A stretch of 64,000 bases of DNA from Fimbriiglobus sp. (GTDB lineage Bacteria; Planctomycetota; Planctomycetia; Gemmatales; Gemmataceae), in contig JALHQU010000002.1 of NCBI GenBank assembly GCA_022841795.1, positions 1 to 64,000 on the forward strand. The letters run 5' to 3'. The notes below the pieces were generated by a model. The model had not been told where the DNA came from, did not search any database, and worked only from the letters and a program-made list of their open reading frames with translations. The position numbers and the translations under genes are program-made. Below are positions 8,467 through 17,414 of this stretch, piece after piece; the first letter of the stretch is position 1, and each line of letters opens with the position of its first letter.

Positions 8467-9238
8467 ACTCCTCCTTCGGTTCCTGTTCAATGACCTCGCC
8501 CGCCAGCGCCCGGTAGTCCTCGGCTCCGCTGCTCGCCGGTGCGTACGCGGTGATCGGCTCGCCCATCGACGGGCACTCGGCCAGCCGGACGTTCTCCCGG
8601 ACCGCGGTCCGGAACGTCTCGGCCGGGAACCGCCCCCGCAACTTCGCCACCGTCTCCGGGCCGTGGTTGGTGCGCTGGTCGAGCCGGCACGGGACGATCC
8701 CGGCGATCCGCAGCGCCGGGTTGAGTCGCTTCCGCACCCGCTCGACCGTCTGGACGAGCTGGGCGAGGCCCTGTAGCCCCATCACGTGGCACTCGACCGG
8801 GACTAGCACCTCGGGGGCGGCGGTCAGGGCGTTGACGGTCAACACGCCGAGCGTCGGCGGACAGTCGATCAACGCGTAGTCGAACCGGCCGGGTTCGAGC
8901 TCGGAGACCTTGTCCCGGAGGATGGTCTCGGCACCCGGCTCGGTGGCGAGTGCCTTCTCCGCCCCGACGAGCCAGGTGGACGCGCCCACGAGCCAGAGCC
9001 CGTCGGTCGCCGTCTTCTGGACCAGGTCGGCGAGCGCCGTCTCTTCGGGGGCGTAGAACAGCTCGAAGACCCCTCGCCCGACCGGGTGGGTCGCGAGCCA
9101 GGTGGTCGTCGAGTACTGCGGGTCGAGGTCGATCAAGAGTACCCTCTTCCCCATCCCGGCAAGCGCGGCCCCGAGGCAGACCGTGGTGGTCGTCTTCCCG
9201 GTCCCGCCCTTCTGATTCACGACGGCAATCGTCCGCAT
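8444..9238 (-). CDS. parA: ParA-family partition ATPase
   Basis: 264 residues from ATG 9238 (MRTIAVVNQKGG). It has the deviant Walker A KGGTGKTT at residues 10-17, the switch region DLDPQYSTT and Walker B DYALIDCPPTLG. There is no N-terminal helix-turn-helix, which with the short length places it in the type Ib ParA group. It works on the nucleoid to separate plasmid copies with its RHH partner, which is encoded next and overlaps. A field of 17-bp repeats lies directly upstream. Longer in-frame starts (to 9322) exist but precede the conserved N-terminal MxTIAVxNQKGG. Confidence 0.92.
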   Translation of the reverse strand: MRTIAVVNQKGGTGKTTTTVCLGAALAGMGKRVLLIDLDPQYSTTTWLATHPVGRGVFELFYAPEETALADLVQKTATDGLWLVGASTWLVGAEKALATEPGAETILRDKVSELEPGRFDYALIDCPPTLGVLTVNALTAAPEVLVPVECHVMGLQGLAQLVQTVERVRKRLNPALRIAGIVPCRLDQRTNHGPETVAKLRGRFPAETFRTAVRENVRLAECPSMGEPITAYAPASSGAEDYRALAGEVIEQEPKEEYGTVENG

Positions 9239-9270
9239 ACACCTCCATTCCGAATGCCAGAGGTTCCACT

Positions 9271-9534
9271 GTTGTGGGGAACCCCGGCGTTTGTGCCAAC
9301 GCGGCATGACCGAGGTTGCCACCTCCGCCGCGTTCCGTCAACCCGGCAACTTCGGCCTTGCGCCGTTGCGGGAACGCGGCAAGCGCCGGAAGCCCGCGGT
9401 TGCGGCAGCGCGGGAATGTGTCGATGGCGGGTGTTGCGGGGTTGATGCAACGGAGCGAACCCCGGCACTGCGGTGATCCCGGCGTTGTGGGAACGGCGGT
9501 GTTCCCGCAACGCCGGCGTTTTCGCGATCGAACG
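9271..9534. repeat. Degenerate 17-bp-phased repeats upstream of parA, candidate centromere
   Basis: From 9365 to 9534 the DNA can be cut into ten consecutive 17-mers. Many begin GTTG(C/T)GGG(A/G)A and end CCGGC or CGGCA. The clearest copies start at 9365, 9399, 9433, 9484 and, in inverted form (GTTCCCGCAAC), 9501; offsets are 34, 34, 51 and 17. Further weaker copies are at 9271 and, inverted, 9332. The field lies directly upstream of parA, where type Ib systems keep their centromere and operator. Confidence 0.5.
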
Positions 9535-10207
9535 GGCCGCCGGAACTGGGGCGCGCCCGGTGGCCCGTGGCGCGCGGAAGGGTGGGGGGTAGGGGTGAGT
9601 ATGGCCCGGACGTCTATCTCCGCACCACGCCCGTCCTGCTCGCTCCGGGCGGCATCCGGTAGGCGACCCCGTCGGCGCTCTGCACCGCTAGCAACGGCCC
9701 CCGAGAACCCTCCTGCCGGACGGTGGGACCTCGCTGCGCGTCCTGCCGCCTCCACCTCCGGTCGAAGGCGTAAAAGGGATGTCGCCACGGTCGGCACATT
9801 ACCGCCCGGTACAGGGCGACTCAACAGTCCCATTTCGACATCTGTCGCCACTCGCGGAGGCGCGTCGGACGACGCGGCAGACCGAAGCGGAACGGGCAAA
9901 CGAACTGCGGGACTCGTCACCGAATGCCGCGAAGGACTCACGAAGGACGTCCACGAGGATGCCGGCGCGTGGTTCATCACGGGCGTGAGCCCGTCGAGTC
10001 AGGCTCGACCACGGCGAACCACTTCATGTGGTCTTCGAGGTGTGAATTGTTGATCGACGAGGCTTCGTGTCCTGGCATCGAATGGGGACTGGTTGCGCGC
10101 CTCCTTGACCCGTACGCCGGACCTGGGATGATGTCGTACGCGGGGCCGGGGCGCGACGCGCCGTCCCGCACGCGAGGCGTGCGTCGCGACCCACCGGACG
10201 GCCGAGC
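9535..10207. other. Gene-less stretch between the replicon and the glucan enzyme
   Basis: About 670 bp with no reading frame I can support on either strand. No tandem repeats or strong hairpins stand out. The promoter of the downstream gene should lie in its last 150 bp. Confidence 0.4.
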
Positions 10208-13200
10208 ATGCCCCGCTTCCACGCCTACACCCGCCGCGCCCGCCCCGGCCTGCACGTCTGGCGGCGCGGCACCCCGCTGAAGCTCTACCTCGCGCCCGCG
10301 GTCGAGACCGGACCGGGCTGGGTCGAGTTCGCCTACGACCTGGAGCCGGGGCCGGTCGAAGCCGTCCGGTTCATGCTCTTCGAGTTCGATCGCGACGACC
10401 GACAGGCGGGGTACGAGGACGACGCCCACCAGCGCGAGCTGTCCCCCGGCGACGACGGGCAGTTCCCGCAGGCGGTCTGGTTCGCCGAGGGTGCGGCGCG
10501 CGTCCTCCTGTCCGACCCGCGGGCCGCGGCGGCCGACGCCCTGCGGGTGCAGCTCATCTCGCAGACCCGGTTCCGGCCCGGCCGGCTCTACCTGTGGGAC
10601 GCGGCGACCGGCGCGAGCCGGCGCGTCGAACAGGCGGGGGAGAACGCCGCCGGGCCGTACTTCGACCTGTCCCTGCACGGCCCAGAGCGGTCGTTCTTCA
10701 ACTTCAAGTTCATCCGCCGGGGCGAGGGCGGCGGGTTCGACGAGTTCGAGGGCGAGTCTGCCAACCGCCTGTGGTGCGCCACCGACGGCGGCTCGGTCTG
10801 GGCGCACAGCGGGACGGCGGAGGTCGCCACGGCCGAGCCCCGCAGGGCGACGCTGCGAATTCACTACCGCCAGGAACTCGACAGCCCGGCGCGGATGCGC
10901 GTCTGGGCCGAGAACGGCGACTACCAGGCTGACGCGCTGCCGGGTGCCACGGCGGACGGGTGGACCGCGTTCGAGGCGCAGGTGTACACGCGACTGCCCT
11001 ACGGGGTTCAGTTCTGGAACCCCGGTCTGCCCGACGGCCGCCGGTGGGAGAGCGACGAGGCGAAGCGCGAGCACATCCGCACCGGCACGGACGCGGAGTT
11101 CTGGACCCTGGAGGGCGACCGCGCGCTGTTCGCCACGCGGCCGAACCCGGACCGGCCGGTGGAGTTGGTGGTCGCGGCGGTCGGACCCGGCTCACCGCCC
11201 GGCGGCCCGCTGACCGCCCACGTCTGGGTCAACCGCGCCCGCGCGCCGCTGGCGTCCGTCCCGGTCGGGGCCGACGGCCGGGTCGCGTTCCAGACTTACC
11301 CGGACGTGGTCACGTCGATCAAGTTCCGCGACGGCGACGGGCGGTGGGAGGCGGTCGAGCGCCACACGCTCCGCGCGCCGGCGGCGGGCGAACTCGGCCC
11401 GCGGTTCGTCGTGCTCGGCCGGCCGCCGCTCCTGGGGTCGCGGCCGCCGGCCGACCTGTTCGCCGACCCGCCGTTCCCGATCCGCCGGCCGGGTGCCTAC
11501 GAGGAGGGCGGCTTCCTTCACCTCGTGGTCCACGCGCCGGACGCCGCGCGGGCGCGGCTGATCGGCGAGTGGACCGGCTGGCTCGCCAACCCGGTCGAGA
11601 TGCGCTCGACGCGGGACGGGACGTACTGGTGGGCGCGGGCACCCGTCGGCGACGTGCTGACCGGCCTCGGCGGCGCGGCCGACTACCACGGCGCACGCTA
11701 CCAGTTCCTCTTCGACGACGACCGGCGGCTCCAGGACCCGGCCGCCGGTTGGGTCGAGAGTTCGTGGAACGAGGGGTCGTCGCGGCTGGTCCGGTCGGAC
11801 CGGTTCGCCTGGACCGACCGGGACTGGCGGCGCCCCGGGTGGGAGTCCCTCGTCGTCTACCAGCTCCACCCGAGCCGGTTCACCAACCGGTTCGGGTCCG
11901 ACCCGCCGCTGCGCCGCGTCGCCCGCGAGATCGAAGACGACGGCGGCTACCTGCGCGACCTGGGCGTGACGGCGATCCAGCTCATGCCGGTCAACGAGGT
12001 CGGGACGCACAACTCGTGGGGGTACGACCCGGCGTTCTTCTACGCCGTCGAGAACTCGTACTGCGGCGACGAGGGGCCGGACGCGCTGAAGGCGCTGGTG
12101 GACGCCTGCCACCGGCACGGGCTGGCCGTCCTGCTGGACGTGGTGTTCAACCACGCCGGGACGGTGGACAACATCCTCTGGCAGGTGGCCCGCGACAGCT
12201 TCTTCGACGGCGACACGCAGTGGGGGGCGATGGTCAACTTCGACCACCCGCAGTGCCGGCACTTCTTCGCGCAGAACCTGGCGTACCTGGCGCGGGAGTA
12301 CCACATCGACGGGTTCCGCCTCGACCACACCGCGACCATCGTCCACTCGGCCGCGTGGGACGGGTGGAGCGGGTACGTCCGGCGACTCGGCTCGGGCGGC
12401 GGGTGGGACTTCCTCCACGCGGTCCGGGCCGCGGCCCGGGGCGCCGGCGGCGACCGGTGCATCCTCACCGCCGAGCACCTGCCCAACGAGTGGGGGTTGA
12501 CCAACTCCGGCGGGCCGATGGACTCGCAGTGGTGCGACGACTTCCACGACCGCATGGTGGACGCCTGCCGCCGGCAGTTCGGCATGTCGCGGCTGGCCGA
12601 CGCCTTCCAGCTCTCCCACGCCGCGTGCGACGACTGGTACAAGGTGGTGAACTACCCGGAGAGCCACGACGAGGTGGGGAACGTGCGGGACCGGGTGTGC
12701 TTCGTGGCCGGGTGGGGGCAGGGCCTGCGGATGAGCAAGGTGGCCGCGGCCGGGACGCTCCTGGCCCGCGGCATCCCCATGTTCTTCATGGGCGCGGAGT
12801 CGGCCGAGGACGAGCAGTTCACCTTCGGCGGCACGAGCACGCTCGACCTGGACGGGTACCTCGCCGACCCGGACCGCCGGCGGGTGCGGGCGTGGTGGCG
12901 GGAGCTGTGCCGGCTACACCGCGACCCGAACATCCAGGGCCCGTCGCCGCTGGACGTGCGGTTCGCCGACGGGCAACTGTTGGCGTTCGCCCGCGGCGGC
13001 GGCGCGGACTTCTTCGTGCTGCTGAACTTCGGCGGCTGGTCGGGCGGCCACGGCCTCGACCACCTGAACCTGCCCGGCGGCGTGTACCGGGAGCTGTGGA
13101 ACTCGACCTGGCCGGCCTTCGCCGTCGCCGGCGAGGGCGAGAACGAGCACACCAACGGCGGCCGCGACGCCCGGCTTCGTCGGTCGGACTGGCTGCGCGT

Positions 13201-13240
13201 CCCCGACTACGGGGCAGTCATCCTGGAACGCGTCGGCTAG
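10208..13240 (+). CDS. GH13-family alpha-glucan enzyme (branching enzyme/alpha-amylase type)
   Basis: 1010 residues from ATG 10208. The C-terminal half is a GH13 barrel with all conserved regions visible: DVVFNH (about 640), GFRLDH with the nucleophile Asp (about 700), AEHLPNE with the acid/base Glu (about 757) and NYPESHDEV (about 815). Just before the barrel, HLVVHAPDAARARLIGEWTG looks like a CBM48/isoamylase N-terminal beta-sandwich. The first 400 residues are extra beta-rich domains, possibly more glucan-binding modules, which makes the protein longer than usual branching enzymes (600-750 aa). Its reaction (branching, hydrolysis or transfer) cannot be told from sequence alone. A hairpin terminator follows the gene. 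No other glycogen gene lies nearby. Confidence 0.85.
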   Translation: MPRFHAYTRRARPGLHVWRRGTPLKLYLAPAVETGPGWVEFAYDLEPGPVEAVRFMLFEFDRDDRQAGYEDDAHQRELSPGDDGQFPQAVWFAEGAARVLLSDPRAAAADALRVQLISQTRFRPGRLYLWDAATGASRRVEQAGENAAGPYFDLSLHGPERSFFNFKFIRRGEGGGFDEFEGESANRLWCATDGGSVWAHSGTAEVATAEPRRATLRIHYRQELDSPARMRVWAENGDYQADALPGATADGWTAFEAQVYTRLPYGVQFWNPGLPDGRRWESDEAKREHIRTGTDAEFWTLEGDRALFATRPNPDRPVELVVAAVGPGSPPGGPLTAHVWVNRARAPLASVPVGADGRVAFQTYPDVVTSIKFRDGDGRWEAVERHTLRAPAAGELGPRFVVLGRPPLLGSRPPADLFADPPFPIRRPGAYEEGGFLHLVVHAPDAARARLIGEWTGWLANPVEMRSTRDGTYWWARAPVGDVLTGLGGAADYHGARYQFLFDDDRRLQDPAAGWVESSWNEGSSRLVRSDRFAWTDRDWRRPGWESLVVYQLHPSRFTNRFGSDPPLRRVAREIEDDGGYLRDLGVTAIQLMPVNEVGTHNSWGYDPAFFYAVENSYCGDEGPDALKALVDACHRHGLAVLLDVVFNHAGTVDNILWQVARDSFFDGDTQWGAMVNFDHPQCRHFFAQNLAYLAREYHIDGFRLDHTATIVHSAAWDGWSGYVRRLGSGGGWDFLHAVRAAARGAGGDRCILTAEHLPNEWGLTNSGGPMDSQWCDDFHDRMVDACRRQFGMSRLADAFQLSHAACDDWYKVVNYPESHDEVGNVRDRVCFVAGWGQGLRMSKVAAAGTLLARGIPMFFMGAESAEDEQFTFGGTSTLDLDGYLADPDRRRVRAWWRELCRLHRDPNIQGPSPLDVRFADGQLLAFARGGGADFFVLLNFGGWSGGHGLDHLNLPGGVYRELWNSTWPAFAVAGEGENEHTNGGRDARLRRSDWLRVPDYGAVILERVG

Positions 13241-13299
13241 GCCAGCGAGTGTCGGGCACCCGTCAGGGACTGGGGTCGGGTGAGGTGCGTCGGGAAGAT

Positions 13300-13329
13300 C
13301 GGTCCCACGAAACCGAGCCAGTGGGACCG
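13300..13329 (+). terminator. Hairpin terminator after the GH13 gene
   Basis: Perfect 9-bp stem CGGTCCCAC / GTGGGACCG with a 12-nt loop, starting 60 bp after the stop codon. There is no clear U-tract after it, so strength is uncertain. Confidence 0.5.
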
Positions 13330-13811
13330 TTCTCGGCGGCAACGAGTCGGATGACCAACTCGTTGCCCGGTGCGGGAATTGTGACCACCAGCGTCTCCGT
13401 GCGGCGTCGCAGGGTGGGGACTCGTCACATCATCACATCGAGCGCATCACATCCCCCGCGCGTGTCGGACCGAAGCGCGCAAAGACCTGGCGATAAGAAG
13501 GGTCACGGTTTCTGAACTACATGCACGTCACGACCTCAGGAGTGGCCTGCACAAGGTTATTTCGATCCGATCAGTTGGGGGCTGGTGAACCTCACACCGG
13601 CAGGCCCCGAGCAGGCAGACGGCGGGCCGAGTTGCAGTCGGTGATGCCCCCGGCGTCGAAGATCAGGTGGACGGCCGACGAGTGTTCAAACAGGAGCCGG
13701 AACCGGCCGGGCGGGCTCGAACTTATCGCCCACCACATGTGCTGTCACTTGCCCTTCGACGCGTACGGTTTCGAGTCTCTCACCTTGACCGCGGCCTCCG
13801 CCAGTTCGATT
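13330..13811. other. Gene-less stretch before the IS3 remnant
   Basis: Nothing convincing on either strand. A minus-strand frame ending at 13745 (FTIELAEAAVKVRDSKPYA, then stop) could be the tail of a gene cut by the IS3 element, but I cannot identify it. Confidence 0.3.
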
Positions 13812-13879
13812 GTGAACCTCCCCAGTGATCGTGGACAGTGGGAACGCGGTGTATCCTTCCCTGACCAGGAGACACACCG

Positions 13880-14176
13880 ATGACCAAAGTCCGTGGCCAA
13901 TACCCGCCGGAGTTTAAGCTCCGAGCCGTAGCGATGATGACTGACCAGGGGCTGAGTGTGGCCGAAGTGGCCCGCCAACTGGGCGTGTCCGAGAGCCGAC
14001 TGCACGAGTGGAAGAAGGCGGTCCGCGAGAAGGGGACGACCGCCTTCCCCGGGTCGGGCCACCAGACCCCGTTGGAGGAAGAGACCCGTCGCCTACGGGC
14101 CGACGTCAAGCGGCGGGAGAGGGAGCGTGACCTCCTGACAAAAGCGACGGCGTTCTTCGCCGCCCACGCGAAGTGA
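13880..14176 (+). CDS. IS3-family transposase OrfA
   Basis: 98 residues. Helix-turn-helix of the HTH_Tnp_1 class: YPPEFKLRAVAMMTDQGLSV and EVARQLGVSESRLHEWKK. A Leu/Arg coiled-coil follows (EEETRRLRADVKRRERERDL) and ends in ATAFFAAHAK, the standard OrfA tail. It overlaps the broken orfB by 4 bp. Alone it cannot transpose the element. Confidence 0.85.
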   Translation: MTKVRGQYPPEFKLRAVAMMTDQGLSVAEVARQLGVSESRLHEWKKAVREKGTTAFPGSGHQTPLEEETRRLRADVKRRERERDLLTKATAFFAAHAK

Positions 14177-14384
14177 TCTTCGCCTGGGTCGAGGAACGCC
14201 GGACGGAATTCCCGGTGGCCGTGAGGTGTCGTGTGCTGGGGTGTCGCGGTCCGGGTCCTACGCCCGGGTGACGCGGTCGCCGAGTGCGGTGGCGACCCGT
14301 CGGGAGGAACTGGTCGAGGCCATCCGGGCCATCCACGCCGAGCCACGCAAGTACACGTACGGCAGCCCGCGGGTGATCGGGTGA
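14173..14384 (+). pseudogene. IS3 OrfB fragment with frameshift
   Basis: Begins as a normal OrfB (IFAWVEERRTEFPVAVRCRVLG). A one-base change near 14240 then throws it into a stop. The adjacent frame continues the family pattern (SYARVTRSPSAVATRREELV, EAIRAIHAEPRKYTYGSPRV). The DDE core that should follow is absent. Confidence 0.7.
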
Positions 14385-14588
14385 GCGGGATGGGTGGTTG
14401 GCCGACGCCGTGACGCTCCGGACCGCCCACCGGGCACTCATCCCAGGCAACCGCAGCCGCCCGCTGGATGTGATTGAGCCGGAGCGGTACGTGGGCGTCT
14501 CGGCAGCAGCCCGCGAAGCCTCCGAAGCTCCGGTTGCGGCGTTCCGAGCCTTGTTCGGCGTCAACCGCCCGTCGTACCCCACGCCTTC

Positions 14589-14783
14589 ATGACCCTGCTC
14601 GGCATCCGGTCGGCGGCCGACCTCCGGGCCAGGGTTGACGAGTACCGAACCCGCTTCCGGGTACGACTCACCAACGTCGGCCGCGACCCGGCCGACGCGC
14701 TGGCGCGGTTCGATCAGATGGCGGACGAGATCAGGAATGTCCGGGTCATCATCGCCGCCGACGAGAATCTCTACGCCCGGTAG
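14589..14783 (+). CDS. Small hypothetical protein
   Basis: 64 residues from ATG 14589, helical and charged (SAADLRARVDEYRTRFRVRL, PADALARFDQMADEIRNVRV). The composition is protein-like, but it sits between two decayed genes and could be the tail of a lost gene. Confidence 0.3.
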   Translation: MTLLGIRSAADLRARVDEYRTRFRVRLTNVGRDPADALARFDQMADEIRNVRVIIAADENLYAR

Positions 14784-14940
14784 CCGTCGGCGGGTGAGCC
14801 GAGGCCAAGCCTGTCAGTGACAATACTCTCAGTCATGCCATAGGCATGAACTCGACTTTCAGCAGTCATCCCTCCGCCGTCCGCGCGTCGAGGACCAACC
14901 GCACGTAACGCTCGCCCGACGCCTCAGCCGGGGGCGGGGG

Positions 14941-15300
14941 TGGCGACGGTGATGCACGGCTTGGGGTTCGCCGAGGCGGTCGGGGGATCGGAGCGGTTCG
15001 AGGTGACCGGGGCGGACGCGGCCCAGGCGTTCGTCCTCAAACACGGCCTGCCGGAGGACAAGGCCGACGTGCTCTGGGACGCCTCCACACGTCGATCGGC
15101 ATCAGCGCCCGCAACGGCCGGAGATCGCGCTCGTCACGGCAATGGACATCGGCGGGTTCGGTGCCGAGCAGCTCGATTCTACGGCGGTGGAGCGGGTCAT
15201 GACCGACTGGCCCCGGTTGAGGATGGACCGGGTTCTGCCGGCCGTCCACAGGGCGACGCCCAACGACACGATGTCCTTGCGCACGAACTGCCCCGGCCGA
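14941..15300 (+). pseudogene. HD-domain phosphohydrolase-like gene, broken
   Basis: The frame from 14941 reads TVMHGLGFAEAVGGSERFEV, then an Ala-rich helix and LKHGLPEDKADVLWDA. This matches the core of planctomycete HD-domain proteins, except that the LLHDLG signature has become VMHGLG. After LWDA the conserved continuation moves to another frame (RPEIALVTAMDIGGFGAEQL, VERVMTDWPRLRMDRVL). A frameshift, a lost metal-binding residue and no clear 5' end make it a pseudogene. Confidence 0.5.
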
Positions 15301-15341
15301 CCGATAGGCCGACAGCTACTCGCTCACCTCCGGGCGGCCGG

Positions 15342-15965
15342 CTACTTCCCCTTCGGCTTCTCTTTCAGCACCGGGTACCCGCGGAGGTACAGCCAGTCGT
15401 CAGCCTTGGCCGGGACGTGGCAGGCCCGGCAGTCCGTCTTGTAGTCGGTGGCCACCTGCTTCTTCGGATCCTTCCCCTGGTACAGGGCCCACCCCCACCC
15501 GTCGCCCCACAGGTCGTTGTCCTTGAACCGCCCCTTCGAGTCCTTGATCATGACGAACCAGACATCGACATCGGTCGCCCACGTCACAGTCCCGGTGGTC
15601 AGGGCGTCGGACTTGACCTTCAACACGTCCTTGACGATCACCGCCCCGTCGGGGAACTTGCCGTCACGCTGGAACGCCGTCACGTCCTCCGGCCGGGCGT
15701 ACACCCCGTGGAGCGAGTCCACCGGTGCCCCGACCTTGGTCTTGCCGGCGACGGCGAACGTGCCGAGGTGGACGAACGTCGTCTTGTAGTCGGTCGGGAG
15801 GCTGATGTTGCCCTTGGCATCGACATAGGGTGAGAACGCATCTGGCTCGGCCGCGGCCGCCGGCCGGGTCCAGGGGACCGACCCGGACCAGTGCCCGAGG
15901 CCGCCGACGACGGCGGCCAGAGCGATTGCGACGAGGTATGCGTAGCGCGGGCGGGACGGGGTCAT
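15342..15965 (-). CDS. Cytochrome P460-family protein (second copy of the operon)
   Basis: 207 residues from ATG 15965. An N-terminal signal/anchor segment (YLVAIALAAVVGGLGHW) implies export. The mature part shows the P460 layout: FVHLGTFAV, a central beta domain (GAVIVKDVLKVKS, VDVWFVMIKDSKGRF, WGWALYQGKDP) and a heme-binding C179-R-A-C182-H183 near the C-terminus. P460 proteins are periplasmic c-type cytochromes that oxidise hydroxylamine or related nitrogen species. It is the last gene of a three-gene minus-strand operon (P460, propeller, P460), 31 bp after the propeller gene. Confidence 0.85.
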   Translation of the reverse strand: MTPSRPRYAYLVAIALAAVVGGLGHWSGSVPWTRPAAAAEPDAFSPYVDAKGNISLPTDYKTTFVHLGTFAVAGKTKVGAPVDSLHGVYARPEDVTAFQRDGKFPDGAVIVKDVLKVKSDALTTGTVTWATDVDVWFVMIKDSKGRFKDNDLWGDGWGWALYQGKDPKKQVATDYKTDCRACHVPAKADDWLYLRGYPVLKEKPKGK

Positions 15966-15996
15966 GTTAGTCCTCCTCGGACGGGATGGGGCGGCG

Positions 15997-17343
15997 TCAA
16001 AAAGCGAGAACGCCCTGCGGGCGGGCTAGCAGGTCGTCCCGGACCGGTAGGGTCACCGGAGACGACGGGACTTCCTTCAGTTTGCCGTCCTTTAGAACCT
16101 CGATGACGTTCAGCACGCTGCCGTCCCCGAGCGGGGTTTCTTTGAACGTCCGGTGCTTGACCGTGTAAAGGAATTGCTCCCGCGGGTCGAGCGCCAGTTG
16201 GTACGGGTGGCCGTGGCCCTTCAGGTGCAGGTGCTGGATTTCGACCGGCTTCCGCGGATCAGTCAGGTCGTATACGGAGATGGTGTCGCTGGCGTTGTTC
16301 GTCGTGTAGGCACGGGTGCCGGCGGCGTTGACCGCCACCCAGCAGATGAGTTCGCCACTGTTCGGGACGGCCCGCAGGAACGTCAGACGGCCCATGTCGT
16401 CGTACTCGTACACGGCGAGCTTCGACGCGGTCACGAAGCACACGTAGACGATCTTTTCCTTGGGGTGCGCCTGGAGCCCGAACATGAGCGGGTCCGGTTT
16501 GCCGTCCTTGTCGGTGTCGAGCCCGCCAGCGAACTCCCCGTCGGGGGCGACCAACGATGGCAGGGCTTCGAGTGTCCCGTCCCCTTTGATCCGCATACTC
16601 CGGATCGAACTCGGCGTGTCCTTCCGGAGTTCTTTGCCCCACATCGCCTCCCGGCTGGGAAGGTAGAAGCTGCCGAAGTCGCCGTCGAAAAGGAACTTGT
16701 CCTTGACCACGAGCGCTTGGGTGGGAGACCGCCCTGCCGTCTCCAGTTCCATCCGCGCGTTCTTGATGGCGTCCAGACGGCCCGCCTTGCCGACTGTGAA
16801 GCCCGAATAGTTCGGGCGAGTCTTGGTCATGTCCCGACCTGGATCTTCGTTTTTGTTGACCACGTAGAGCTTGTCTCCGGCCAGCCCAAGGCTCACCGGA
16901 TTCTTGCCGCCGGACGCGAACGGCGACCCCTCGACGGCCTTGAGCGCGCCGTCGTCCGAGACATCGAACACGGCGACGGTGTCCGACCCGCCGTTCGTGG
17001 CGAACACCCGGCGGCGGTCCGGGGTGGCGATCAGGTTCTGGTCCGAGTCGAACGGCCCGAAATGCGGCAGTTCATGTTTCGTCGCGAACCCGGTCCCCCC
17101 GGTCTTGAACGGGGATCCAGGGAGCGGGGTGAGGTTCCCGTGGCCGTCGTTACGGTAAGCGAGAACCGCGTTCCCATCTTTTACGGGGTCATTCGATACG
17201 ACGTACACCACGCCGGATCGGCGGTCGCCCGGCAGCTTGTCGTCGGCGTGAGCGGCCGGCACCGGCCACCGGACGGTGAGCGCCAGCAGGCCGGCTAGGG
17301 CAGTGAGGCAAGCTGCCGTCGCCGCGGGGTGATGCAGACGCAT
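15997..17343 (-). CDS. Secreted seven-bladed beta-propeller (YVTN/lactonase-like)
   Basis: 448 residues from ATG 17343 (GAGAGGA upstream); longer in-frame starts lack a signal peptide at their front. The signal peptide is MRLHHPAATAACLTALAGLL with a later Ala-x-Ala cleavage region. Repeated blades include GVVYVVSNDPVKDGNAVLAY, RRVFATNGGSDTVAVFDVSD, KIVYVCFVTASKLAVYEYDD and TRAYTTNNASDTISVYDLTD, the YVTN/lactonase pattern. No heme motif. It lies between two P460 cytochromes in one operon, so it may bind a substrate or partner cytochrome in the periplasm; that is inference. Confidence 0.85.
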   Translation of the reverse strand: MRLHHPAATAACLTALAGLLALTVRWPVPAAHADDKLPGDRRSGVVYVVSNDPVKDGNAVLAYRNDGHGNLTPLPGSPFKTGGTGFATKHELPHFGPFDSDQNLIATPDRRRVFATNGGSDTVAVFDVSDDGALKAVEGSPFASGGKNPVSLGLAGDKLYVVNKNEDPGRDMTKTRPNYSGFTVGKAGRLDAIKNARMELETAGRSPTQALVVKDKFLFDGDFGSFYLPSREAMWGKELRKDTPSSIRSMRIKGDGTLEALPSLVAPDGEFAGGLDTDKDGKPDPLMFGLQAHPKEKIVYVCFVTASKLAVYEYDDMGRLTFLRAVPNSGELICWVAVNAAGTRAYTTNNASDTISVYDLTDPRKPVEIQHLHLKGHGHPYQLALDPREQFLYTVKHRTFKETPLGDGSVLNVIEVLKDGKLKEVPSSPVTLPVRDDLLARPQGVLAF

Positions 17344-17414
17344 GGTGGTCCTCTCGGGGTGTGGCTGACCGGCCGCCGGCTGAATGGGGCTCATACTGAC
17401 GGGCCGCGAAGTCG

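Larger units (their letters stand above)
13812..14384 (+). mobile_element. IS3-family element, 3'-truncated and decayed
   Basis: Starts near TGAACCTCCCCAGTG, a typical IS3-group left end. It contains an intact orfA and the first part of orfB with a frameshift. The integrase core and right end are missing. Confidence 0.6.

Noticed and set aside
9365-9534. The 17-bp units as a coding tandem repeat
   Set aside because: 17 is not a multiple of three and no frame runs through the field with repeated peptide.
11192-12667. A 491-codon minus-strand open frame inside the GH13 gene
   Set aside because: It lies opposite the conserved GH13 motifs; composition is Val/Arg/Pro-rich frame shadow.
14940-15833. 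A 297-codon plus-strand frame as one intact gene
   Set aside because: Only its first 45 codons match HD-domain proteins; the rest is the reverse frame of the P460 gene at 15342-15965.
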